Source: Rhodospirillaceae bacterium
GTDB lineage: Bacteria > Pseudomonadota > Alphaproteobacteria > Bin65
Reading direction: 5' to 3'
DNA: 64,000 nt
NCBI GenBank assembly: GCA_011523655.1
Contig: WTGH01000027.1
Coordinates: 24,599 to 88,598, forward strand
Shown here: positions 16,694 to 24,299 of the stretch, piece after piece
How positions within the stretch are numbered: position 1 is the first letter of the stretch
Layout of the letters: each line of letters begins with the position of its first letter
The notes under the pieces: generated by a model
The model's database searches: none
What the model was told of the DNA's origin: nothing
Seen by the model: only the letters and a program-made list of their open reading frames with translations
Position numbers and translations under genes: made by a program

Positions 16694-17071
16694 GTGACGG
16701 ACAAACTGGTCATCGTGATGGCGAACACGGACACGCGCAACGGCGAGGAACTGGGCGCGCCGATCTTCCAGGCGACCGTCGCTGCGGCGATGGAATACGA
16801 GGTCGACGTGATCTGCACGGCCACCTCGGGCCGCCTGATGAAGAGGGGCGTCGCCGAACATCTCGTGGTCAAGGAAGGCTCGCCGAAATCGGTCTACGAT
16901 TTCATCCGGGACGCCCACGAGGCGGGCGTGAAATTCTATTGCTGCTCGCCCAATCTCGACCTGTTCGACATGACCAAGGACGACCTGATCCCGGAATGCG
17001 AGGGCATCGTCGGCGGCGCCCACCTGATCGAGGAGATCATGGAGGACGACGTCAAGGTGCTGACCTACTGA
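16694..17071 (+). CDS. dsrE: DsrE-family sulfurtransferase
   Basis: A 125-residue DsrE-like protein that probably receives persulfide from TusA and feeds the sHdr system. Candidate reactive cysteines are C41 in the DVICTATSG segment, C83-C84 in FYCCSPN and C102 in PECEG. The GTG start at 16694 is chosen because a purine-rich GAGGGGG lies seven bases upstream; the longer upstream frame is not protein-like. It begins the operon, 22 bases before shdrC1. Confidence 0.85.
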   Translation: MTDKLVIVMANTDTRNGEELGAPIFQATVAAAMEYEVDVICTATSGRLMKRGVAEHLVVKEGSPKSVYDFIRDAHEAGVKFYCCSPNLDLFDMTKDDLIPECEGIVGGAHLIEEIMEDDVKVLTY

Positions 17072-17093
17072 GGAGAAGGTTCCGGCAACGGAT

Positions 17094-17855
17094 ATGGACC
17101 ACGGCGCCGCCACCCGCGTGCAGGAGCATATCGGCGATCCGCTGTCGGACGCGCCGCCGCTGGACCGCGACGACCTGGAAGAGATTTTCGGCGATATCCA
17201 GGCCGACCTGCGCTACGACCACGAACTCAACGGCTGCCTGAACTGCGGCATCTGCACCGCGACCTGCCCGGCGGCCCATTACTACGATTTCAGCCCGCGC
17301 GAGATCGTCCAGCTGCTCTGGACCGAGAATCTCGAAGGCATTTACGACGCGATGCAGGAGAAGATCTGGGCTTGCGCCCAGTGCTACACCTGCGCTGCGC
17401 GCTGCCCGTTCGGCAACAGCCCCGGCGGCCTCGTCATGCTGATGCGCGAGGTCGCGATCAAGCACGGCATGGAGTCGGCGAAGAACGTGCTGCGCCCGTT
17501 CAGCCGGGTCATGCTCAAGCTAATCTCGACCGGCAACCAGCTCGCGCCCGACATGATCAACCCCGACCATTTCGCCGACTGGGGGCCGAACATCACCAAG
17601 GTCGATGCGCCGCTCAAGCTGCTGCGCAAGGCGATTCCGATGCCGACGCTGAACACCACGGCGACGGCCTGGGAGGTCAATCTCAAGACCTCGGTGGAAC
17701 TCTACACGATCTGGGAAATGACCGGCGTTCTCGACCAGCTCGAAGGGATCGACGAGAACCTGTTCGACGTCATCACCGACATCATGGACGAGAAGCGCGA
17801 GGACTGGGAAGACTTCCTGGAAGAGCAGGAAGACGACGACGAGGACGACGACTGA
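17094..17855 (+). CDS. shdrC1: sHdrC1 iron-sulfur subunit
   Basis: A 253-residue HdrC-like protein of the sulfur-oxidising heterodisulfide-reductase-like complex. Two ferredoxin-type [4Fe-4S] motifs are present: C48/C51/C54/C58 (followed by P) and C94/C97/C100/C104 (followed by P). The C-terminus is a strongly acidic tail of about 20 residues (ending DDDEDDD). It passes electrons between sHdrB and sHdrA. It is followed closely by shdrB1, which keeps the C-B-A order of the family. Confidence 0.92.
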   Translation: MDHGAATRVQEHIGDPLSDAPPLDRDDLEEIFGDIQADLRYDHELNGCLNCGICTATCPAAHYYDFSPREIVQLLWTENLEGIYDAMQEKIWACAQCYTCAARCPFGNSPGGLVMLMREVAIKHGMESAKNVLRPFSRVMLKLISTGNQLAPDMINPDHFADWGPNITKVDAPLKLLRKAIPMPTLNTTATAWEVNLKTSVELYTIWEMTGVLDQLEGIDENLFDVITDIMDEKREDWEDFLEEQEDDDEDDD

Positions 17856-17890
17856 GCCGCTGCGGGCGGCTCACGCAGGAGACAAGGGAT

Positions 17891-19285
17891 ATGACCGGCA
17901 CCACAAACGATACCGGGAACGCCACGGGCGAAAGCGGCGAACGCTTTACCGGCCACGGCAGCGAGTGGCGCGATTCGAACCTGTCGGCGCAGGACGCGCG
18001 CACCGCGACCGCCTGGGTCGAGGCGAAGGTCGACAAGCGCTCCATGCTGACCAACAAGGACCGCGTCGAGGACGTGCGCGATATCATGTGGCAGCTGGAG
18101 AAAGACGGCGAGATCGCCGTCCACCGGGTCGGCGACGGCCACGCGCCGGTCGAGGTCAAGACGCTCTACGGCTGGACCAAGCGCATCCCGACGACCCGGC
18201 TCTGGCACCACAAATCCTGCGGCCAGTGCGGCAACATTCCGGGCTATCCGGCCTCGCTGCTCTGGCTGATGAACGAGCTCGGCATCGAGTATCTCGACGA
18301 GACCGACCAGACCTCCTGCACCGCCTGGAACTATCACGGCTCGGGCATCGGCAACCTGGAGAGCCTGGCCGCCGTCTTCCTGCGCAATTTCCACCAGGCC
18401 TATGTCAGCGCCCGCGCCCAGGGCCTGCCCGACGCCTACTACTACCCGCTGGTCCATTGCGGCACGTCGTTCGGCAACTACAAGGAGGTGCGCCACTATC
18501 TGCTGCATTCGGCCGAACTGCGCGCGCGGGTGAAGAAAATCCTCGCCAAGCTCGACCGGCTGGTCGACGGCAAGCTGCTGATCCCGGAAGAGGTCGTGCA
18601 CTATTCCGAATGGGTGCATGTCATGCGCGACCGCATCGCGGACCGCCAGACGATCGACGCCAGCGCCATCCGCGCGACCATCCACCCGGCCTGCCACGTC
18701 TACAAGATGGTGCCGGAGGACGCGATCTACGACGACGACATCCTGGAGGGGAACCGGGTCGCGGTTTCGACCGGCGTGATCGGCGCCCTGGGCGCCCAGG
18801 TGATCGACTATTCGACCTGGTACGACTGCTGCGGCTTCGGCTTCCGCCACATCATCTCCGAGCGCGAATTCACCCGCTCCTTCGCCATCGACCGCAAGGT
18901 CAAGGTCGCGGTGGAGGAGGCGCGGGCCGACGTGATGATCGGCCACGACACCGGCTGCATTACGACGCTGGACAAGAACCAGTGGATCGGCCAGGCCGCC
19001 GGCAAGGCCTACGACCTGCCGATCCTGGCGGACTGCCAGTTCGCCGCGCTGGTCTGCGGCGCCCATCCGTTCAAGATCGTCCAGTCGCACTGGCACGCTT
19101 CGTCGACCGAGACGCTGATGGAGAAGCTGGGCATCGACTGGCGCGCCGCGAAGGCGGAGTTCGAGGCCTATCTCAAGCAGGTCGAGGCCGGCGACCAGGA
19201 GAATCTCTACGATCCGCGCCTGATGATCACCTCGGGCCCCGGCTTCAAGCGGATCGAGAACGGAACACTCGAGACGGGCACATGA
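17891..19285 (+). CDS. shdrB1: sHdrB1 catalytic-type subunit with CCG domains
   Basis: A 464-residue HdrB-like protein. Cysteine clusters of the CCG type (CGQCGNIPGYP, HPACH, DCCGFGFRH, TGCIT, DCQFAALVCG) indicate the non-cubane FeS site that works on sulfur substrates in HdrB. The ATG at 17891 is chosen; the frame upstream of it overlaps shdrC1. The protein is longer than HdrB2 here because of an N-terminal extension of about 90 residues. It overlaps shdrA by four bases. Confidence 0.9.
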   Translation: MTGTTNDTGNATGESGERFTGHGSEWRDSNLSAQDARTATAWVEAKVDKRSMLTNKDRVEDVRDIMWQLEKDGEIAVHRVGDGHAPVEVKTLYGWTKRIPTTRLWHHKSCGQCGNIPGYPASLLWLMNELGIEYLDETDQTSCTAWNYHGSGIGNLESLAAVFLRNFHQAYVSARAQGLPDAYYYPLVHCGTSFGNYKEVRHYLLHSAELRARVKKILAKLDRLVDGKLLIPEEVVHYSEWVHVMRDRIADRQTIDASAIRATIHPACHVYKMVPEDAIYDDDILEGNRVAVSTGVIGALGAQVIDYSTWYDCCGFGFRHIISEREFTRSFAIDRKVKVAVEEARADVMIGHDTGCITTLDKNQWIGQAAGKAYDLPILADCQFAALVCGAHPFKIVQSHWHASSTETLMEKLGIDWRAAKAEFEAYLKQVEAGDQENLYDPRLMITSGPGFKRIENGTLETGT

Positions 19286-20331
19286 CCAAACCGGTCCTCG
19301 TCGTCGGCGGCGGCCCGGCCGGGCTCGCCGCAGCCGAGGCCCTGTCCGGCGTCGGCCGGAATTCCGTCCTTGTGGAGAAGGAGGACCGGCTTGGTGGGGC
19401 GCCGATCCTGTCCGGCTACGCCAAACTTGTGCCGACCGGCGAATGGGCAAAGGACGCCATCGGCGGCATGGTCGCGCGGGTCGAAGGCGACGCCGCGGTC
19501 GATGTCCGCACCGGTTGCACCGTGCAGGAATTCGGCGGCGAAGCGGGCGCGTTCGCGGCCACCCTGTCGGACGGTTCGGCGGTCGAGGCCTCGGCCGCCA
19601 TCCTGTGTACCGGCTTCACCCACTTCGATTCGGTCAACAAGCCGGAATGGGGCTTCGGCAGCTTCCAGGACGTCGTGACCACGACCCAGGTCGAGCAGAT
19701 GATTTCGTCGGGCGACGGCGTGCGTTGCCCGTCGGACGGCCGCACGCCGAAGCGGGTGGCGATCCTGCTCTGCGTCGGCTCGCGCGACCGCCAGATCGGC
19801 CGCGAATGGTGCTCCAAGATCTGCTGTACCGTCAGCGCCAACATCGCGATGGAGATCCGCGAGGAGGTGCCGGACTGCCACGTCTACATCTACTATATGG
19901 ATGTCCGCACCTTCGGCCTCTACGAGACGAGCTACTACTGGCGCAGCCAGGAGGAGTTCAAGGTCAAGTACATCAAGGCGCGGATCGCCGAGGTAACGTC
20001 GGACGGCGAGCGGCTGATCGTCAAGGGCGAGGACACGCTGGTCAAACGGCCGATCACCATTCCCTTCGACATGGTCGTCCACGCCATCGGCATGGACCCG
20101 AACGTCGATAACCTGCTGCTGTCTTCCATTTTCGGGGTCGAGCTGGAGCCGCACGGCAATATCGCGCGGCAGAGCGCCTATGGCGGCATGGGGCGGACCA
20201 GCCGGCCCGGCGTGTTCGTCGCCGGTGCGGCGACCGGGCCGGAGACCATCGACGATTCCATCGCCCAGGCGAATGCCGCGGCCATCGCCGCCTTGGGCGC
20301 CGGTCGAACGGCAGCCGGCGAAGCGGCCTGA
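19282..20331 (+). CDS. shdrA: sHdrA flavoprotein
   Basis: A 349-residue FAD subunit. The Rossmann motif is G9-G-G11-P-A-G14 and a second nucleotide motif ends the protein (FVAGAATGPETIDDS). The cysteine-rich CVGSRDRQIGREWCSKICC segment in the middle should bind the [4Fe-4S] cluster. It is about half the length of methanogen HdrA, as is usual for the sulfur-oxidiser form. It is the electron-transfer core of the complex. Confidence 0.92.
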   Translation: MTKPVLVVGGGPAGLAAAEALSGVGRNSVLVEKEDRLGGAPILSGYAKLVPTGEWAKDAIGGMVARVEGDAAVDVRTGCTVQEFGGEAGAFAATLSDGSAVEASAAILCTGFTHFDSVNKPEWGFGSFQDVVTTTQVEQMISSGDGVRCPSDGRTPKRVAILLCVGSRDRQIGREWCSKICCTVSANIAMEIREEVPDCHVYIYYMDVRTFGLYETSYYWRSQEEFKVKYIKARIAEVTSDGERLIVKGEDTLVKRPITIPFDMVVHAIGMDPNVDNLLLSSIFGVELEPHGNIARQSAYGGMGRTSRPGVFVAGAATGPETIDDSIAQANAAAIAALGAGRTAAGEAA

Positions 20332-20335
20332 GCGG

Positions 20336-21199
20336 ATGATGGCGCAGATCCTGCGCGGGACGGCGGGACGGGACGCGCCGGTCCCCGAGCGGCCGGAGTT
20401 GCATCTCTCCGGCCCGCGTCTGCGCCAGGCGCTGGAAAGCCTGATCGCCGGCAGCGAGGAGCAGGGCGGCGTCGAGCGCTACGTCGACGCCCTGAAGCTG
20501 AAATCGGTTGCGTTCGGGGATGCGTTTACGGACGGCGCGGCCGGCTTGAAGCCGGCGGTGTTCGCCGAACTGTGCGCCCTCATGCCGTCCGTGCGCCGCC
20601 GGATCGGGCCCTATCGCGACCGGAAGGGCTTTGCGACCCTCTGCACGGCGATCGGGGCGCTGCTCGACGGCATGGCCGACACCGCGACGGCCGACGCCCG
20701 GCTCGCCGCCTTCGAGAATGCGTTTCCGCGCGACCGGGACCATCGCTGGGTGCGCGACCTTTCGGCCGAGCTGCTGCACAACCTCGATGGGGAGCGCTAT
20801 CCGCCGATGCAGCGCTGGGTCTGGGACGCGAAAGCCAACACCGGCGTGCTGCGCGAGATCTGGTGGGGCGACGATGTCGATCACATCATGATCGACGTGC
20901 CGGACAATTACGCCACCTTCCTCATGCTGCGCGAGGAGCTGTCGCAATTCCTGACGGAAAACGGCGTCTTCCGCGACATTCTCCAATATGTCGATCTGCT
21001 CCTCGCCCATGTCTACGCCGGCTATATCGGCGAGCAGGGCGGGCATTATCTGCGCACCGATTTCGCGACGCCGGAAGACCCGATGCTGCACACCCGCCGG
21101 ATGCTCGGGCTGGACGGCGTCGGCGCGAAGGGCCGGACGAAGGCCGGGGCGATCGAGGGCGAAGCGCGCCGCCTCGGCGATCCCGGACTGCTGAACTAG
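20336..21199 (+). CDS. Conserved hypothetical protein between shdrA and shdrC2
   Basis: A 287-residue soluble protein at the place where sHdr operons typically carry a 'hyp' gene. It has no cysteine motif and no membrane segment. Notable stretches are the WWGDDVDHIMIDVPDNYATF segment and a helical C-terminus. Two ATG codons in a row (20336, 20339) could start it. Constant linkage suggests an assembly or structural role in the sHdr complex, but the biochemical role cannot be read from sequence. Confidence 0.75.
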   Translation: MMAQILRGTAGRDAPVPERPELHLSGPRLRQALESLIAGSEEQGGVERYVDALKLKSVAFGDAFTDGAAGLKPAVFAELCALMPSVRRRIGPYRDRKGFATLCTAIGALLDGMADTATADARLAAFENAFPRDRDHRWVRDLSAELLHNLDGERYPPMQRWVWDAKANTGVLREIWWGDDVDHIMIDVPDNYATFLMLREELSQFLTENGVFRDILQYVDLLLAHVYAGYIGEQGGHYLRTDFATPEDPMLHTRRMLGLDGVGAKGRTKAGAIEGEARRLGDPGLLN

Positions 21200-21207
21200 G
21201 CCGGGCC

Positions 21208-21954
21208 ATGCCGATCCACGAACAGTCGCTGATCCGCCCGGAGAACATCAAGACACACGACAAGCTGGTGCTCGACGGCGTCGACGTGTCGGGCCACTGG
21301 TCGACCTTCATCGAACCCCGGGTCGTCACCGACTACAACGAAGCGCTGGAGGACGAGATCGCGGCGCTCCCCGGCGGAGAGTTCATCCATCGCTGCTGGC
21401 AATGCGGCTCCTGCACCAACTCCTGTACGGTCAACGCCGTCAACCCCGACTTCAACCCGCGCTACTGGATCTACCTGATCCGCATGGGCATGGAATCCGA
21501 GCTGCTGCGCGACCGGGACATCATCTGGCAGTGCGTCTCGTGCAACAAGTGCACCTACGCCTGCCCGCGCGATGTCGAACCCGAAGGGGTGATGAAGGCG
21601 ACCGCGCACTGGCTGGAGAAGAAAGGCCATACGCCGAAATCGCCCTCGATCATTTTCGACGAGATTTTCGCCGAGCAGGTGATCGCGCGCGGCAAGATCG
21701 AGGAATCGTCCATCATCCGGACGTTCCTCAAGCGCACCGGCCAGCCGCTGATGCAGGACTGGCTGATCGGGATGGCGCGCGGGCTGCTGATGAAATTGCC
21801 GGTCGGCCTGATGCGGCGCATGGGCCTCGCCATGCTGTTCCGGCCGCGCACCGCCGGCTGGTCGAAGGCGCGGGCGGCGCTCGAAGAGTATGTCGAGGAA
21901 TGCGAACGCGAACAGCGCCGGGCGCTCGGCCTCGGCGACGGGAAGCCGGAATGA
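21208..21954 (+). CDS. shdrC2: sHdrC2 iron-sulfur subunit
   Basis: A 248-residue second HdrC-like subunit with two [4Fe-4S] motifs, C63/C66/C69/C73 and C109/C112/C115/C119. The region after the clusters is helical and basic, unlike the acidic tail of sHdrC1, so the two HdrC proteins are not interchangeable. The gene overlaps shdrB2 by four bases. Confidence 0.92.
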   Translation: MPIHEQSLIRPENIKTHDKLVLDGVDVSGHWSTFIEPRVVTDYNEALEDEIAALPGGEFIHRCWQCGSCTNSCTVNAVNPDFNPRYWIYLIRMGMESELLRDRDIIWQCVSCNKCTYACPRDVEPEGVMKATAHWLEKKGHTPKSPSIIFDEIFAEQVIARGKIEESSIIRTFLKRTGQPLMQDWLIGMARGLLMKLPVGLMRRMGLAMLFRPRTAGWSKARAALEEYVEECEREQRRALGLGDGKPE

Positions 21955-22883
21955 GCGAAGACCGCAAATACGACCGCGTCGCCTACTATCCCGGCTGCGC
22001 GCTCGAAGGCACCGGCCATGCCTACAACCGCTCGACCAAGGCGGTCGGCAAGGCGCTCGGCCTCAAGCTGGACGAGGTGAAGAACTGGAACTGCTGCGGG
22101 GCGATGGAGGTCAAGAATATCGATCCGAAGATCCAGACCTACCTGTCGTCCCGGGTCATGTCGATCGCGGCGAACGAGATGGGCCATGAGGTCGTCATGG
22201 CGCCGTGCAACGGCTGCTACCACAATCTCAAGAAGGCCGAATACGACCTGGAGCACGATGAGGCGTCGAAGGATGTCGTCGATCGCCTGTCGACCAAAGC
22301 CGGCCACGAAACCTACGAGGCCGGGCAGGTCGAGACCATCCATGCCCTTGACTGGATCAAGGACGGGATCGGCGAGGACGGCCTGAAAGCGAAAGTCAAA
22401 AACAGCCTGCAAGGCATTAAGATTGCGAATTATTACGGCTGCATGTACACGCGCCCGCGCCACATCTTTCCGGAGAAGGACAAGGGGCCGGGTTCGGATT
22501 CCACTTCCGAACCGCACTTCATGGACGACCTGCTGGCCGCGGCCGGCGCCGAGAATGTCGATTTCCCGCTCAAGACGGCCTGCTGCGGCGGCGCCCACAC
22601 CCTCTCGGACAGCGACATCTCGACGAAGCTGGTGCTGAACATCCTCGAAGCCGCCGAAGCCGCGGGCGCCGACGTTATCGCCACGGAATGCCCGACCTGC
22701 CATTCCGGGCTCGAAATGCACCAGATCCGCGCCGAAAAGCGGCTCGGCCGGAAAACGACGGTGAAAATCCTCTATTTCACCCAGCTGCTCGGCGTCGCGC
22801 TGGGCCTCAGTCCGCGCAAGGTCGGCGTGCACGAGAATGTCTCCGACTCGCGCGGTTTCCTCAAGGAAAAGGGCCTGGCATGA
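21951..22883 (+). CDS. shdrB2: sHdrB2 subunit with two CCG domains
   Basis: A 310-residue HdrB-like protein with cysteine motifs YPGCALEG, NWNCCGAME, APCNGCYHN, YYGCMY, TACCGGAHT and TECPTCHSG. These form two complete CCG domains, the binding sites of non-cubane [4Fe-4S] clusters at the sulfur-active site. It is closer to canonical HdrB in length than sHdrB1. It overlaps the following small gene by four bases (ATGA). Confidence 0.92.
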   Translation: MSEDRKYDRVAYYPGCALEGTGHAYNRSTKAVGKALGLKLDEVKNWNCCGAMEVKNIDPKIQTYLSSRVMSIAANEMGHEVVMAPCNGCYHNLKKAEYDLEHDEASKDVVDRLSTKAGHETYEAGQVETIHALDWIKDGIGEDGLKAKVKNSLQGIKIANYYGCMYTRPRHIFPEKDKGPGSDSTSEPHFMDDLLAAAGAENVDFPLKTACCGGAHTLSDSDISTKLVLNILEAAEAAGADVIATECPTCHSGLEMHQIRAEKRLGRKTTVKILYFTQLLGVALGLSPRKVGVHENVSDSRGFLKEKGLA

Positions 22884-23338
22884 CGCCGTTCGCCGACATC
22901 GAGGCGGCGCTCGACGGCTTCGATCCCGCCGCCGCGGACCCGGCCGGTCGGCTGCTCGGCCTGGCCGAGGCTGTCCTCGATAACTGGGCCGAGGCGCGCG
23001 GCGAGACGCCGACCGTCGAAGAGCGCGAAGGCTTCCGCCTGCTCGCCCTGCACCGCCAGGGCGCGCGCGGCGAGCCCAGCTTCAACGCCTGCCGCGAGAC
23101 CTGCCGCGAGATCGCCTTTCACGCCAACCTGCTGCGCCTGGAGCCCGATCATGCCGAATCGGCCCGCCGCGCCGCCATGATGGCGATGCTGGTGCGCCAT
23201 TTGCTGCTCTTCGTTTCGGGCAAGATGCAGGTTGCGGGGCTGGGCGAATTTTGCTGTTCATCGCGCACGCTGCGCGCACTCGACCGGGATTCCGCCGCAG
23301 CGCCCGACCATCCGACCGAACGACAGAGAGTTGCCTGA
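22880..23338 (+). CDS. Small helical protein in the shdr operon, unknown
   Basis: A 152-residue protein translated with an ATGA overlap after shdrB2 and ending three bases before lbpA. It is mostly alpha-helical, with cysteines at a CRETCRE motif and in EFCCSS. I do not recognise the family. It may be a helper for loading the lipoyl protein or for complex assembly. The overlap on one side and three-base spacing on the other make it part of the operon. Confidence 0.65.
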   Translation: MTPFADIEAALDGFDPAAADPAGRLLGLAEAVLDNWAEARGETPTVEEREGFRLLALHRQGARGEPSFNACRETCREIAFHANLLRLEPDHAESARRAAMMAMLVRHLLLFVSGKMQVAGLGEFCCSSRTLRALDRDSAAAPDHPTERQRVA

Positions 23339-23341
23339 GCC

Positions 23342-23779
23342 ATGCCGACAGTCCGCGGATGCCATCTGCCCGACGACCTGCTCTACGACGTGCCGAATCA
23401 TATCTGGTTCACCGAGATTGGCGACGGCACGGTGCGCCTCGGCATGACCAGCGTGGCGACGGCGATGGCCGGCAACTTGGTCGCCTTCACGCCGAAGAAG
23501 GTCGGGCGTTCGGTCAAGGCGGGCCGGTCCTGCGCCACCGTTGAATCCGGCAAGTGGGTCGGCCCGGCCAAGTCGGCAGCCGGCGGCGAGGTCGTCGAGG
23601 TCAACGAGGCGCTGGTTGAGGAGCCGAGCCTGGCGAACCAGGACCCGTATGCCGCCTGGATGGTCGTGCTCCGGCCCGATGACTGGGAGGGCGTGAAGCC
23701 GACCCTGACGCCGGGTGCCGACGTCGCCGCGCCCTACGAGGCCAAGATGGACGAGGACGGCTTCGCCGGCTGCGAGTGA
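23342..23779 (+). CDS. lbpA: LbpA lipoate-binding protein of sulfur oxidation
   Basis: A 145-residue GcvH-like protein with the lipoyl-lysine motif VESGKW (Lys71). In sHdr organisms this protein carries lipoate that acts as a cofactor in sulfane-sulfur oxidation, and it is not interchangeable with GcvH of the glycine cleavage system. The ESGKWVGPAKS context and the sHdr neighbourhood favour LbpA over GcvH. It is the predicted substrate of sLpl and LipS1/LipS2 encoded at 10420-14940. Confidence 0.92.
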   Translation: MPTVRGCHLPDDLLYDVPNHIWFTEIGDGTVRLGMTSVATAMAGNLVAFTPKKVGRSVKAGRSCATVESGKWVGPAKSAAGGEVVEVNEALVEEPSLANQDPYAAWMVVLRPDDWEGVKPTLTPGADVAAPYEAKMDEDGFAGCE

Positions 23780-23788
23780 ACCGCCGCC

Positions 23789-24151
23789 TTACGGTCGCGT
23801 GACGCCCGCCAGCGGCCGGGTCGACAGGCAGCCGGCCAGGATATCGAGCCGGTTGACATCGAATTCGCGCCACAGGCCGGGCAGCGCCCTGTCCTCGTCG
23901 GCGTCGTCGCCGTACCAGGCGCGCAGGAAGGGGTCGAGCCAGGGCCGCAATTCGCCGGTGCGCAGGTCTCCCGGCGTCCAGCCGACAAGGCCTGCTGCCT
24001 TCAGGAACGCCGTTTCGTCCGCTGCCTCGGCGGCCAGTTCCCGCAGCCGGTTCAGCCGCTCCAGATCTTCGCGCAGCAGGGCGGCCCGGAAATAGCTCGG
24101 GTCTCCGGCCAGTTCCGCCGTCACGGCGTCGATCACGGCTTGTCTGCTCAT
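23789..24151 (-). CDS. Hypothetical protein, 120 residues
   Basis: A small protein convergent with lbpA and divergent from the DAO-GcvT gene. It is helical and acidic, with a WLDPFLRAWYGD segment followed by FDVNRLDILAGC. No known domain is recognised. GC-rich third positions and clean gene boundaries support it as real. Confidence 0.55.
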   Translation of the reverse strand: MSRQAVIDAVTAELAGDPSYFRAALLREDLERLNRLRELAAEAADETAFLKAAGLVGWTPGDLRTGELRPWLDPFLRAWYGDDADEDRALPGLWREFDVNRLDILAGCLSTRPLAGVTRP

Positions 24152-24299
24152 GGCGATCCAGGGTGCTTCGGCCGGGACGGGACGGCGCCGGCGCGTCCGG
24201 AAGGCGAGATACGGCTCGCCTCGGTCGGCCGGTTCATCGCACGATATTCCTCGCAATTCTGCCATCCGATGGCGGATTTGCAAGGTAGAGGAGCCGCCC

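Noticed and set aside
23342..23779. GcvH of the glycine cleavage system
   Set aside because: The lipoyl motif and the surrounding sHdr genes fit LbpA; no gcvT or gcvP gene of glycine cleavage is adjacent apart from the GcvT domain of an unrelated dehydrogenase.
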